Shown here: piece after piece, positions 39,001 to 48,232 of the stretch
Numbering within the stretch: position 1 is the first letter of the stretch
Layout: every line of letters starts with the position of its first letter
Source of the DNA: Nostoc sp. TCL240-02
Lineage (GTDB): Bacteria > Cyanobacteriota > Cyanobacteriia > Cyanobacteriales > Nostocaceae
Direction: 5' to 3'
NCBI RefSeq assembly: GCF_013343235.1
Contig: NZ_CP040094.1
Location: 7,249,001-7,313,000, forward strand
Length of the DNA stretch: 64,000 nucleotides
Notes under the pieces: generated by a model
Databases searched by the model: none
What the model saw: the letters and a program-made list of their open reading frames with translations, nothing else
Told to the model about the DNA's origin: nothing
Position numbers and translations under genes: made by a program

Positions 39001-39387
39001 TGCTATGCCGGGCCACTGAATCAAGTATTTATGAATGTTTTAAGCAATGCGATCGATGCTCTTGAAGATTACAGGGAATCTCCATCAAAACTTCATAACA
39101 GTCAAATTACCATTCGTACTGCTCTTGGAGAGCTTGAAGGCAATATCAAGAGCGTAGTAATTCGCATTGCAGATAATGGCTCAGGAATACCCGAAGCTCT
39201 GAAAGCAAGAATCTGTGATCCATTTTTCACTACTAAACCAGTGGGAAAAGGCACTGGTTTGGGTTTATCAATAAGTTATCAAATTGTCGTAGATAAACAC
39301 GGTGGTGTGTTGAAATGTGATTCTCAGCCGGGGTTAGGTACAGAATTTTGGATTGAAATTCCGGTGAGCCAAATTACCAAATCTTAG
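36076..39387 (+). CDS. Multi-GAF cyanobacteriochrome sensor histidine kinase
   Basis: 1103 residues, four GAF-type domains then a kinase. GAF1 (about 20-200) is phytochrome-like (NFPADDIPLSARELF) with Cys138-His139 as bilin attachment site. GAF2 (about 215-430) has no such Cys-His. GAF3 (about 450-640) and GAF4 (about 655-825) are cyanobacteriochrome-like with TQGGRYRNNETFAVDDIY-type motifs and Cys555-His and Cys738-His. The two lack a DxCF motif, consistent with the red/green class. The H-box GVAHEINNP has His844, followed by HATPase motifs (NVLSNAIDAL, GTGLGLSISY). It is cytoplasmic with no membrane segment. No response regulator adjoins it. Confidence 0.93.
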   Translation: MTSNPEQNLPLYNQEESLLRRITNRIRRSLELEEIITVTTAEVRSLLKTDRVMIYKFHADGSGQVIAESIYNNRLPSLLGLNFPADDIPLSARELFIKLQVRSVVNVDTQEIGQIHLRDLDNGETISEEIRYRSVDSCHIEYLRAMGVKSSVVAPILYQDQLWGLLVSHNSEARLISEYELEAVQMVVEQLSVAIAQSTLLTQVRKTAEQETIINRIATLLHSLPTIVLQPALEAAVTAFNGVGGRLCIRNEAFDFNNGNMASLTECLIPGNTCIKLFICGQQPVMPEQTIYPLIEQYSIWQEHYKSGNYDVWAISDIYNNPELRSLQVAFQPTKIRGILTIPLQYRQQLLGYLSIFRHEVDTETLWAGQYDSDHRQLYPRRSFEVWRESKKAQAQKWTVEEIELARNLGKHFASAIQQYELYQQVQVFNENLEKQVKRRTVELKRSSEQEQAVFKVIAEIRESLDTNTIFQTTTKEVCQLIKADRVSVYRFDSNWGGEFVGDFEAASPYWSNESELGINTVWNDTYLQDTQGGRYRNNETFAVDDIYKMGFAKCHIDNLEQFQIHAFVLAPIFVGQKLWGLLATYQHTGPRQWKASEVNFLIQIAAQMGVALQQAELLTQTRQQTLNLQQAAEQQRVLFEVVAKVRESLDLDAIFQTTTQEICKSLQADRVAVYRFQADWSGEYIAEFVSDRWVKLVGYDTKTVWQDSYLQETQGGRYRHNETFAVDDIYQVGHSQCHISVLEQIQARAYAIAPIFIGQQLWGLLAAYQNSAPRHWEASEIKFITQIANQLGVALKQAQLHNQTKEQTEKLTQALHDLKQTQTQLIQTEKMSSLGQLVAGVAHEINNPVNFIYGNINHVNNYAQDLLSILDLYLQNTPNPSPEIRDRAFEVDLEFLIEDLPKTLSSMKIGVDRIRQIVLGLRNFSRLDEAEMKPVDIHEGIDSTLLILQHRLKAKPESPAITLVKEYSELPLVECYAGPLNQVFMNVLSNAIDALEDYRESPSKLHNSQITIRTALGELEGNIKSVVIRIADNGSGIPEALKARICDPFFTTKPVGKGTGLGLSISYQIVVDKHGGVLKCDSQPGLGTEFWIEIPVSQITKS

Positions 39388-39740
39388 AGAAAATTAACTT
39401 CCATAGTAAAGCTTAAGGCAGGTGAAGGAGAAGAAATCATTCTTTGATGAGAAATACAGCAGTACCGTAGGGGCAATTCATGAATTGCTCCTAAGATAGA
39501 TGTAGTTTTTAAAATCATCTATATTTCAATACGCTTGGGTTAAGGGCTACTGGCAAAAATTTTTGGTTTTTGAGACGCGATCAATTGCCTTCTTTACAAG
39601 TGTTTTGGCCTTATCTAAACTGTATTGATCTATATTTAGTCTTACCTGTCAATACGTTAGTCCTAAAGAAAATGGCAGAGGGCAAAAATATATTTTCTTC
39701 CTCCTGCCTTCTTCAACCCTTGCCTAATAAAGAGCAACTT
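39388..39740. other. Intergenic region with dispersed repeat
   Basis: About 350 bases between convergent genes. It carries the second 100-bp repeat copy (separate entry) and no gene. Confidence 0.55.
39528..39627. repeat. 100-bp dispersed repeat, copy 2
   Basis: It has the same length and alignment as the copy at 30459-30558. Its left end (CAATACGCTTGGGTTA) equals the outer arm of the nested palindrome at 7591-7706, linking the three into one family. The right end is TGTATTG. Confidence 0.85.
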
Positions 39741-40724
39741 TTAATTGATTACTCCTGAAAGTGGGTGCAATATTGTTAAATGAAAGCTATGCCTAGTTTC
39801 AGCTTTCAAATACCGTTCTTGCAAGGGTTGCCACTGCTGCCACGACTGATAACGATTTTCAGTTAACAAACTAGCAAGGGTAGGCAACTCAGTCTTAATT
39901 TCTGATTTAAATACCTTGCCAAGCCAGTCAGTTAAGACCGCACTATCTTGCATCGTACCCAAAATTTCTTGGATATTTTTCACTTCTGTCATATAAGCTC
40001 CGTAAGACTCACCATATAAGTCTGTAAATAACTCCATCTGGTAGCGTATACGTTTAGCTTCTTTTCGCAAACTATGCAGAATTTCGCCTTGTGTTGTTAA
40101 TTGTTGTTCTATCTTTTCTGGTTCCCAGTTATTCTGAATTTTTACCTCTGCTTCCACAAGTTGAGTACCAACTAGCCAACCTGGATGTAGTAAAAAGTTA
40201 CTCACTTCTGGTAGAAGTAAATCTGGTAGTACTTGCTGGATAGTAATAGATGCCAATGGTTGATAGGTTGGTTTATCTAACCACTTATCTAATGCCTCTT
40301 TTAAAGACTTGTAAGATTCATCTTTTAACGTTTTCTGTACACTTGATAGTACATCTTCACGTTGTTTAGCTAAAGCGTTGAAAGCTGTTTGTAAAGATTC
40401 CTGTTCTTTGTGGGGTAAGTTTGGTTTGTAATTGTTTTCCAAACTTTCTTTGAGTACGTCTAAATCTCGCAGATTACCAAGACGACGGGCTATTTTACCA
40501 ATATTTTTATCGCTGATTGGTTTTGGTACATCCACTGCTAGTCCAAACCTAGTTACAGCCGTGCGTAAACGACGCATTCCGACTCGCATTTGATGAAGCG
40601 CTTCTGGATCTTCATCTTTCTTTACTGATTTTTCCCACTTCAAGGTTTTCTTAAAGTGTTTTTGGATCGCTTGGTAGGCGTAGTCCCCTAGAGTTTTTAC
40701 CGTGGTTTGTGTGGCTAATTTCAT
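39741..40724 (-). CDS. CHAD-domain protein
   Basis: 327 residues of the CHAD (conserved histidine alpha-helical) fold: KVRRLRTAVTRF-like basic helices near the N-terminus (MRVGMRRLRTAVT), a second repeat around LHSLRKEAKRIRYQMELF, and His/Arg/Lys-rich surfaces. CHAD domains bind inorganic polyphosphate and locate to polyphosphate granules. No CYTH phosphatase domain is attached. A DUF3616 gene lies divergently on the other side of a 280-base AT-rich spacer. Confidence 0.92.
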   Translation of the reverse strand: MKLATQTTVKTLGDYAYQAIQKHFKKTLKWEKSVKKDEDPEALHQMRVGMRRLRTAVTRFGLAVDVPKPISDKNIGKIARRLGNLRDLDVLKESLENNYKPNLPHKEQESLQTAFNALAKQREDVLSSVQKTLKDESYKSLKEALDKWLDKPTYQPLASITIQQVLPDLLLPEVSNFLLHPGWLVGTQLVEAEVKIQNNWEPEKIEQQLTTQGEILHSLRKEAKRIRYQMELFTDLYGESYGAYMTEVKNIQEILGTMQDSAVLTDWLGKVFKSEIKTELPTLASLLTENRYQSWQQWQPLQERYLKAETRHSFHLTILHPLSGVIN

Positions 40725-41005
40725 AATTGAGCTTAATTACTACCTCATGAGGTTATTGCATAATAACATTAGTTAAAAATTTACATCTATTTTGAATATA
40801 TTTTTTATTCAATGAACTTGTTATGCTTTTTATTACTATTGATAGTTGCATACTATTAATAATAATATACACCATCTACCAAAGGTCTAAAACGCATATT
40901 CACCTTTGCGATTTAATATGCAAGATAGCTGATAATAATTTTTTACATGAATAATTTATTATGATAGCATGATTAACCTTTTTGCAATCATCAGGATGAT
41001 TTAGA

Positions 41006-42073
41006 ATGTCAAACTCACATTTACTGAATAAAGTTATCTTGACTTTTATAGATAATTTTAAAGAACATAGAGAAGATTTATCAGCATTGTTGCTAACACA
41101 TCAGAAGTATTTATGGTTAGGGTCAGATGAAACTTCAACTATTGAGCGTCTCTCTTTAGTTGATACCGATAAATTTACAGACCATCAACAATTTCGGGTA
41201 GCAGAATTTATCAACCTACCTGCACCAGAAAATGAAGAAATAGATATCGAGGGACTTGCTTACACTGATTATTATCTATGGTTTGTTGGTTCTCATAGCT
41301 ACAAACGTAAAAAGCCTACACCTGATAAGACTGATGCACAAAACTTTAAACGGCTAGCAAAAATTGAATCAGAACCTAACCGTTACGTCTTAGGACGGAT
41401 TCCTCTCATAAACAGTAGCTTATTCTCATCTTGTCCACATCCCCACAATCCAGATGTGCAGTTGAATGCCGCGAAACTAGAGGTAACGGAACAGGGTAAT
41501 TTGCTGATGACAGCTTTGGCAGATGACCCTCATTTAGGCTTGTTTATCAAGGCATCAATTCCAGGAAAAGATAATGGCTTTGATATTGAAGGAATAGGCG
41601 TTTATCAAAGCCGGATTTTTTTGGGTTTGCGTGGCCCTGTATTGCGAGGTTGGGCTATGGTGCTACAAATTGAGTTAGAAGATTCTAGCCCTGAAATTCT
41701 GAAACTGCGGCAAATTGGGGAAGCAAAGGAATTATATAAAAAGCATTTTGTCTGGTTGAATGGTTTGGGAATTCGGGATTTGTGTGTAGATGGCAAAGAT
41801 TTTTTGATTTTAGCTGGCCCAACGATGGATTTAGATGGGCCCGTGCAAATTTATCGTTGGGTCAACGGCGTGAATCTGCGAGAAAATGTCTTTAGCAATC
41901 CAGATTTTGTCCAGGATATTCCTTATGGAAATCGGGAAGATCATGCTGAGGGAATAACGCTGTTTCAGGATGTGGCTGGTATACCTTCACTATTGGTAGT
42001 TTATGACTCTCCAGCAAAAAGTAGGCTGGTGGGTGATGGTGGTGTAGTAGCGGATGTGTTTAAGATGGAATAA
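41006..42073 (+). CDS. DUF3616-family protein
   Basis: 355 residues. It reads HQKYLWLGSDETSTIERL, then a repeated DIEGLAYTDYYLWFVGSHS and GFDIEGIGVYQSRIFLGLRGP, then LNGLGIRDLCVDGKDFLILAGP, consistent with a beta-propeller-like protein of unknown function (DUF3616). There is no signal peptide, so it is probably cytosolic. It is divergent from the CHAD gene; the pairing hints at a polyphosphate-related role, but this is inference. Confidence 0.88.
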   Translation: MSNSHLLNKVILTFIDNFKEHREDLSALLLTHQKYLWLGSDETSTIERLSLVDTDKFTDHQQFRVAEFINLPAPENEEIDIEGLAYTDYYLWFVGSHSYKRKKPTPDKTDAQNFKRLAKIESEPNRYVLGRIPLINSSLFSSCPHPHNPDVQLNAAKLEVTEQGNLLMTALADDPHLGLFIKASIPGKDNGFDIEGIGVYQSRIFLGLRGPVLRGWAMVLQIELEDSSPEILKLRQIGEAKELYKKHFVWLNGLGIRDLCVDGKDFLILAGPTMDLDGPVQIYRWVNGVNLRENVFSNPDFVQDIPYGNREDHAEGITLFQDVAGIPSLLVVYDSPAKSRLVGDGGVVADVFKME

Positions 42074-42097
42074 AGATGAATTTTGGATTTTGGATTG

Positions 42098-42502
42098 TTA
42101 AAGGTTAGTGGAGATTGCTTGTACGGGACAAGTGGGGATACACTGTTCGCAGACGATGCAACGCGATCGCGTGAATGTCAGTTTGTATGTCTCTGGGTGG
42201 AGAGTGAGGGCTTCAGTAGGACAAACCCCGGTACACAAGCCACAATGGACACAGACATCCTCGTCGATCGCTATTTCGCCTAAAGTATAAGAGACGTTAA
42301 CATGGCGCGATCGCATCCACTCGATAGCGGCATCTAGTTGATCGATATCTCCCGCTAGTTCCACTACGAGTTTGCCAATTTGATTTGGGGCAACTTGGGC
42401 ACGGATAATATTAGCAGCGACGTTGAATTCTTTGGCCAGTACGTAAGTGACTGGCATTTGCACGGCGCGTTTCGGGAAGGTTAGTGTTACTCGTTTTTTC
42501 AC
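42098..42502 (-). CDS. NIL-domain/4Fe-4S ferredoxin
   Basis: 134 residues. N-terminal NIL domain (about 1-75, a ferredoxin-fold sensor found in ABC methionine transporters), then two [4Fe-4S] motifs CVHCGLCTGVCP and CIVCEQCIPTCP. It resembles cyanobacterial sulfur-linked NIL-ferredoxins. It is convergent with the DUF3616 gene (24 bases apart). Likely an electron carrier with a ligand-sensing domain; partner unknown. Confidence 0.92.
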   Translation of the reverse strand: MKKRVTLTFPKRAVQMPVTYVLAKEFNVAANIIRAQVAPNQIGKLVVELAGDIDQLDAAIEWMRSRHVNVSYTLGEIAIDEDVCVHCGLCTGVCPTEALTLHPETYKLTFTRSRCIVCEQCIPTCPVQAISTNL

Positions 42503-42686
42503 AGGTTTAGCAGAGGGTTTTTTCTGTTGTAGCGTATTGGAAGTTTTATGAATCGAAAGATTTAGACGATGTAGGCAGTAGGGAATGATGTGGTTTAATT
42601 ATTTAAAAAGCACTATATTTTTTTTTCCAATTTAAGTTTATTAGTTGTTATTTGTTGTATCCATTTTAACTTGGAAAGCTTTTAAC

Positions 42687-45677
42687 ATGAAAATATTAGT
42701 TGTAGAAGATGACGAGTTAAATGCATATACACTGACCAACCTTTTGACTAACCAAAACTATGCGGTTGAAGTTGCCACTGATGGCGATGCTGCTTGGGAT
42801 TTTATTCAAGCTTACGATTATGATTTAATTCTCCTCGATGTAGTTTTGCCCAAGCTGGATGGCATTAGTCTTTGTCGTAAAATTCGGTCTAATGGTCTGC
42901 AAATGCCGATATTGTTGATGACAGGGCGCGATAGTAGTCATGAGAAAGCGATCGGCTTAGATGCAGGTGCAGATGATTATTTAGTTAAACCCTTTGATCT
43001 AGAAGAGTTAGTTGCTCGTGTGCGGGCGCTGTTGCGTCGTCCAGCCGTAACCTCGCAACCTGTTCTGGAGTGTGGAAAGTTGCGGCTAGACCCTAGTAGC
43101 TGTGAAGCGATTTATGCTGGAAATCTGCTCCCGCTTACCCCAAAAGAGTTTGCTCTGTTAGAACTATTCTTGCGAAATAATCGCCGGGTGTTTAGCTGTG
43201 GCATGATTTTAGAACATCTTTGGTCTTATGAAGATACTCCGCAAGAAGAAGCTGTTCGCACTCATATCAAAGGGTTACGACACAAACTTAAAGCTGTAGG
43301 AGCGCCCAGTGATTTGGTTGAAACAGTTTATGGTATTGGCTATCGTCTGAAACCACTGGAAGAGGGGAAGCAGGGGGGCAGGGGAGCAGGGGAACAGGGG
43401 GGCAGAGGGGAAGTAGATCGGGTAAAATCGCCGGTACCCAATCTCAAATCACAGCAGCAAGCGCTAATGGCAGTTGCAGAAATTTGGCAGCGATTTCAAG
43501 GGCGGGTGGAGCAGCAGGTGAGGGTGCTAGAGCAAGCGATCGCAACTTTAAATCAAAATAATAGTTTAAATCCCGAATTACTCTCCCTTGCAGCCAAAGA
43601 AGCCCATACCTTGGCAGGGTCTTTAGGGACTTTTGGCTTGCCTCTTGGCTCAAAATTGGCCCGCAATATCGAACTGCTGCTGAATTCTGGTCAAATCTTG
43701 AGTAAATCTGAGATTGGCAACCTCCAAAGTTGGGTAAATTTATTACGTCGAGAAATAGAGGGAAACGATGCAGAGGCAATATCTGTATTACCAATCCTGC
43801 AATTAGAAACAGTGACGCAACCACTGCAAAATCATCCCGATGCAGAAACTAAAATATTGATTGTGGATGACGATCCGCAAATTCAAGCATTGTTGCAAAC
43901 CTTACTTAGCCCTTGGGGACTCAGAGCGATCGCTCTTGAAAATCCGCTTCAGTTTTGGGAAACTTTAGAAGCAGTTGCCCCAGATATGCTGATTTTAGAT
44001 GTGGAATTGCCTTATATCAATGGGATAGAGCTTTGTCGATTGGTACGCAACGATTCACACTGGAGTGAGTTACCCATCTTATTCCTCACTGTTCATAGCG
44101 ATGCCGAGATGGTAAACCAGGTGTTTAGCGTTGGTGCTGATGACTTTGTAAGCAAGCCCATTGTCGGGCCAGAACTTGTAACTCGGATCGTCAATCGCTT
44201 AGAACGAATGAAATTACGGCAGCGTGTGACGCAGGGGAGCGGAGGGGCAGGGAAGCAGAGGAGCAGGGGAGCAGGGGGGCAGGGGAGCGGAGGAGCAGGG
44301 GAGCAGGGGAGCAGGGGAGCAGGGGGAGTAAATTCATCCTCATCTTTCCCTTCCTCTCACCGAGCTATCGATGAATTAGAGTTGAGGGTCGCAGAGCGAA
44401 CCGCCGAGTTAATAAGTGTGAATCAGCAGTTGCAGTCACAACTTGATGAACGTCAGCAAACACAGGAAGAATTACGGTTTTCTCAAGCCCGATTTGCCCG
44501 AATTTTAGATATTGCTGATGATGCGATTATTTCTATCAACGGGTTCCACAATATCACCTTGTTTAATCAAGGAGCAGAGAAGATTTTTGGTTACTCTGCT
44601 CAGGAAGTGATTGGCCAAGGTCTTGATTTACTCTTACCGCAGCGCTTTTTCCAAGCACATCGTCAACACGTAGCTGACTTTGGGCAATCTCCCAATGTTG
44701 CCCGGCGGATGGGAGAACGGCGTGAAATTTATGGTTGCCGAAAGGATGGAAGTGAGTTTCCAGCAGAAGCTTCTATCTCTAAAATAGATATGGGTGATGA
44801 AATATTTTATACGGTTATCTTACGAGATATTACAGAGCGCAAGCAAATCGAACGGATGAAGGATGAGTTTATCTCTGTTGTTAGTCATGAACTCCGCACA
44901 CCTTTAACTTCGATTTACGGCTCTCTAGGAATGCTAGCAAGTGGTTTGCTACCGACAGACTCAGAGCAGGGAAAACGTCTGTTGCAAATTGCTACTGATA
45001 GCACCGAACGCCTAGTACGTTTAATCAACGACATCTTAGACATTGAGCGGATCGAGTCGGGTAAGGCGAAGATGGAAGCAGAAATCTGCAATATCGTTGA
45101 TTTGATTACTCAAGCAGTAAATGTTATCCAGCCTCTGGCTGATAAAGACGGAGTGACACTATCCATTTCTGCTCTATCCGGTCAAGTATTGGCAGATTGC
45201 GATCGCATTGTCCAAACCTTAACTAACCTACTGAGTAACGCCATTAAATTTTCGTCTGCTGGATCTACGGTTTGGTTGGGGGCACAACAAGAAGGTGATG
45301 AAGTTTTGTTGACCATCAAAGACACCGGACGCGGTATCCCAACTGACAAACTTGAGAGTATATTTGAGCGCTTTCAACAAGTTGACTCTTCAGATTCACG
45401 TAACCATGATGGTACTGGTTTAGGTTTGGCAATTTGTAAAAGCATTATGCAACAGCACGGCGGACGCATCTGGGCTGAAAGTATATTGGGCGAAGGTAGT
45501 ACTTTTTACGTCACTCTGCCGTTGTTTGGGACTTTCCCACATACTGATTTACAAAACTCTTCCAATATTCCTGTAATTTATAGTGGTCACGAGCAAATTA
45601 TAAATAGCCGCCTAAGTCAAGATGCAGAATTTTTGACCAAAGGGCGTGTTGTCCCTAGGAATTTGAACAACGATTGA
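42687..45677 (+). CDS. OmpR-type regulator fused to Hpt, receiver, PAS and histidine kinase
   Basis: 997 residues from the ATG at 42687. An upstream non-ATG start at 42645 adds 14 residues that look non-conserved. Receiver 1 (about 1-115, Asp51), then an OmpR winged-helix DNA-binding domain (about 125-220, EEAVRTHIKGLRHKLK). Hpt domain (about 255-375, His307 in KEAHTLAGSL). Receiver 2 (about 390-510, Asp438). PAS (about 590-715) and a HisKA/HATPase kinase (His734 in SHELRTP; GTGLGLAICKS). It is soluble. Two linker stretches (about 225-243 and 515-548) are G-rich minisatellite-encoded. A CheY-like gene follows 250 bases later. Confidence 0.93.
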   Translation: MKILVVEDDELNAYTLTNLLTNQNYAVEVATDGDAAWDFIQAYDYDLILLDVVLPKLDGISLCRKIRSNGLQMPILLMTGRDSSHEKAIGLDAGADDYLVKPFDLEELVARVRALLRRPAVTSQPVLECGKLRLDPSSCEAIYAGNLLPLTPKEFALLELFLRNNRRVFSCGMILEHLWSYEDTPQEEAVRTHIKGLRHKLKAVGAPSDLVETVYGIGYRLKPLEEGKQGGRGAGEQGGRGEVDRVKSPVPNLKSQQQALMAVAEIWQRFQGRVEQQVRVLEQAIATLNQNNSLNPELLSLAAKEAHTLAGSLGTFGLPLGSKLARNIELLLNSGQILSKSEIGNLQSWVNLLRREIEGNDAEAISVLPILQLETVTQPLQNHPDAETKILIVDDDPQIQALLQTLLSPWGLRAIALENPLQFWETLEAVAPDMLILDVELPYINGIELCRLVRNDSHWSELPILFLTVHSDAEMVNQVFSVGADDFVSKPIVGPELVTRIVNRLERMKLRQRVTQGSGGAGKQRSRGAGGQGSGGAGEQGSRGAGGVNSSSSFPSSHRAIDELELRVAERTAELISVNQQLQSQLDERQQTQEELRFSQARFARILDIADDAIISINGFHNITLFNQGAEKIFGYSAQEVIGQGLDLLLPQRFFQAHRQHVADFGQSPNVARRMGERREIYGCRKDGSEFPAEASISKIDMGDEIFYTVILRDITERKQIERMKDEFISVVSHELRTPLTSIYGSLGMLASGLLPTDSEQGKRLLQIATDSTERLVRLINDILDIERIESGKAKMEAEICNIVDLITQAVNVIQPLADKDGVTLSISALSGQVLADCDRIVQTLTNLLSNAIKFSSAGSTVWLGAQQEGDEVLLTIKDTGRGIPTDKLESIFERFQQVDSSDSRNHDGTGLGLAICKSIMQQHGGRIWAESILGEGSTFYVTLPLFGTFPHTDLQNSSNIPVIYSGHEQIINSRLSQDAEFLTKGRVVPRNLNND
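43361..43413 (+). repeat. G-rich minisatellite in the hybrid kinase, first linker
   Basis: GGGGAGCAGG-type units encode KQGGRGAGEQGGRG between the winged-helix and Hpt domains. Confidence 0.75.
44231..44328 (+). repeat. G-rich minisatellite in the hybrid kinase, second linker
   Basis: About 98 bases of GGGGAGCAGG-type units encode repeated GSGGAG, RGAGGQG and EQGSRGAGG motifs between receiver 2 and the PAS/kinase region. Confidence 0.85.
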
Positions 45678-45930
45678 TAGAGTTACTTAGGCGAATTAAT
45701 CGCAACCCAATATTTCTCGGATTTTGGGGAAAGGAAAAACCTTTAACTAGTACAACACGGTGGAAATAAACCAATCATTCCAAATCAACGAAACCCTTAT
45801 GCTGCATTCATTTTTAATTTTTAATTTTTAATTCCGCCTTGCGGTACTAGTATCCTTTACGCCAAACCCGATTCCGAGTGAAAAATGCTTAACTAAGAAG
45901 TATTGAATCACAACCAACAAGAGGATAGCA

Positions 45931-46320
45931 ATGATGGCAACAAAGCAAATTCTAGTGGTTGATAACGAGCAGTATATTCAAGAAGTTGCCAAGATTTGCT
46001 TGGAAACAGTTGCAGGCTGGAAAGTTGAAACAGCGAGTTCAGGTGAAGAGGGGATAATGAAAGCTGAGACTTACCAACCAGATGCGATTTTACTAGATGT
46101 GATGATGCCAGAGATGGATGGGATTGCCACCTTTGAAAAATTACAAGCTAATCCGGTAACTAAAAAGATTCCCGTAATTTTGTTAACTGCCAAAATCCAG
46201 GCTTCCGATCGCCGTCGTTATAATCAGATGGGAATGATTGGTGCGATCGCTAAACCATTCAATCCGCTAGAATTAGCTGCTGAAGTAGCCTTAGCACTAG
46301 GTTGGAGTCTGGAAAAGTAA
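45931..46320 (+). CDS. CheY-like response regulator
   Basis: 129 residues, a single receiver domain with the phosphorylation Asp in AILLDVMMPEMDG, the conserved Lys in IAKPFNPLEL, and no output domain. Start ATG at 45931 (a second at 45934) with a GAGGAT ribosome site. It lies just after the hybrid regulator-kinase on the same strand and could be its phosphorelay partner. Confidence 0.92.
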   Translation: MMATKQILVVDNEQYIQEVAKICLETVAGWKVETASSGEEGIMKAETYQPDAILLDVMMPEMDGIATFEKLQANPVTKKIPVILLTAKIQASDRRRYNQMGMIGAIAKPFNPLELAAEVALALGWSLEK

Positions 46321-46374
46321 GCTGAGATGAAAACGGTAGAATGCGCCCAAATAACTAACTGATGTTGCGTTAAC

Positions 46375-47850
46375 TCAACCTGATTGCCGCCAATCTATCG
46401 GTGCTTCTATATAATCAGGTAGACGAGTAGTGCGATCGCCAAGTGCCTTTCTAATCTGATGCAACTCTAAGTTTTTAGCCCCTGTTAAAATTGTCCCTTC
46501 CAGTTTGACATCACTGAGGTCAGCTTCTAAAAAGTTAGCTCCCATCAGGTTTGCCTGAGTCAGGTTAGCTTGATAAAAGGTTGCTCTATGCAGGTTGGCT
46601 CCAATCAGGTTTGCCTGATGCAGGTCAGCTTCCGTTAAACTAGCTTCTGAGAGATTGGCAAAATAGACTTCTGTTTGGTAGAGTTTGGCTGCATTCAAAT
46701 TAGCCCCTGAAAGATTAGCTCCATTCAGGTTAGCCCCTGAAAGGTTAGCACCAATCAAACCCGTTAAATTTAGGTTGGCTTTACCCAGTTTTGCACCTTG
46801 CAAGTTAGCTAAAAACAGCTTTGCTCCAGATAAATTGGCGACTTTCAAAGTTGCTTGTTGTAAGTTGGCTTTATAGAGGTTTGCTCCTTGGAGATTCGCT
46901 ACACGCAGACTTGCTCCAGAAAGGTTGGCTGAACGCAGGTTAGCCCCTGAGAAATTAGCACGATTCAGATTAGCCCAACATAGATTAGCTCCACAGAGGC
47001 TGGCTTTTAGTAATTTGGTTTCATAGAGAATAGACCTAATGAGTTTAGCGCCGTTCAGGTCAGCCTCACTCAAGTCGGCTCCACGCAGGTCAGACCCACT
47101 CAGGTCAGACCCACGTAAATCTGCTTGTTGCAGGTTAACTCCTAGCAGGTCTGCTCGTCTGATGTCGATATGACGTAAATCAAGTTTCTGATCTTTTGGA
47201 TCTTCGAGTAAATTACGCCTGCCGATAACAGTTAGGGCTGCTTGAATATCAGTGCGGATTATTGGAAATTCTTCATGGAGGTTTTGCTCTAACTGCTGTG
47301 TCGGACGCGGCCCACCTCTACGCCTACCTGAATAAGCATCTGGTGAATATTCCGGCTTTTGTTGCTCAACCTTCATTTGCTGGATAGGTGCATTTTCTCG
47401 CACAAAGGCAGTGAGGATTTCCATGATTGTCCAGTGTTCTTTAGGAAAATCCTGAGCAACTCTTTCTAAGGCATAAATTGCACCTGTTCGGGTTTCAACT
47501 TTATCATGACCAAGCTGGGCAATTGCCCCCATAAAGCGTTCTGAAATCAATCTATCTTGATTGAGTTTGGCATTTTGAAGGCCAATTTCTAGGTTTTTCT
47601 CAGCTGCGATCGCATTTTTCTGCATCGCTTGGGCCCGCTTTGCTGCGTAATAGGTATTAAACATTGCCGCCGATGCCAGAAAAACTATTGCAGTAGTTGT
47701 TAAAGCTTGGTTTCTATACTGAATTTTTTCCTGAATTGACAATTCTTTAATACTGGATAAAGCAAAGAAAATTACAATCAATGAGCAGCCAAATATAACT
47801 GTTATAGTTATCAACCAATTCAACAGAGTGTCTGTCTTTTTAGAAGACAT
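46375..47850 (-). CDS. Pentapeptide-repeat membrane protein
   Basis: 491 residues with two N-terminal transmembrane segments (about 12-33 and 46-66). A soluble middle domain follows ([60 protein letters not shown]). The C-terminal quadrilateral helix of A(D/N)LXX repeats covers about 225-460. The middle domain is shared with the next gene at 48233. It is anchored in the membrane with the repeat domain probably cytosolic. The molecular function is unknown. Confidence 0.9.
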   Translation of the reverse strand: MSSKKTDTLLNWLITITVIFGCSLIVIFFALSSIKELSIQEKIQYRNQALTTTAIVFLASAAMFNTYYAAKRAQAMQKNAIAAEKNLEIGLQNAKLNQDRLISERFMGAIAQLGHDKVETRTGAIYALERVAQDFPKEHWTIMEILTAFVRENAPIQQMKVEQQKPEYSPDAYSGRRRGGPRPTQQLEQNLHEEFPIIRTDIQAALTVIGRRNLLEDPKDQKLDLRHIDIRRADLLGVNLQQADLRGSDLSGSDLRGADLSEADLNGAKLIRSILYETKLLKASLCGANLCWANLNRANFSGANLRSANLSGASLRVANLQGANLYKANLQQATLKVANLSGAKLFLANLQGAKLGKANLNLTGLIGANLSGANLNGANLSGANLNAAKLYQTEVYFANLSEASLTEADLHQANLIGANLHRATFYQANLTQANLMGANFLEADLSDVKLEGTILTGAKNLELHQIRKALGDRTTRLPDYIEAPIDWRQSG

Positions 47851-48232
47851 GGTAAAGATTTTCCTTACAACCTAGAATTATTACTTAGATGTTTGGAAAA
47901 AATAGTATAGCATTTAGCAGAAAATTATAATAGGTGTCAGAAGACCTCTTTAACTAGGTAATAATATCGAATATACTAGTAGATTAGGGCGAAAATTGAA
48001 CAATTACTGAAAATTGGTGAAAATCTTACCCTATAAACTTTTTAATTTTAACTTTCGCCTTGCAGGACTGGTGTTTTACCAAAGAATTGGGTCTAAAGCC
48101 CCGTGCTTCACGCAATGCTTTAAAGTAACTCGTCAAGGAGTAAGGAGTAATGAGTAATGAGTGGATGAAAAATGGGTATTTACTTATTACTCATTACTCC
48201 TTCTTAAGAGCGCCTTTAGGTCGGTGAGGATG
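47851..48232. other. Intergenic region with oligonucleotide repeats
   Basis: About 380 bases with no gene. It contains a GAGTAAGGAGTAATGAGTAA stretch (about 48136-48160) of short tandem character and its inverted counterpart near 48180-48205 (TTACTTATTACTCATTACTCC), giving a possible hairpin. Confidence 0.5.
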
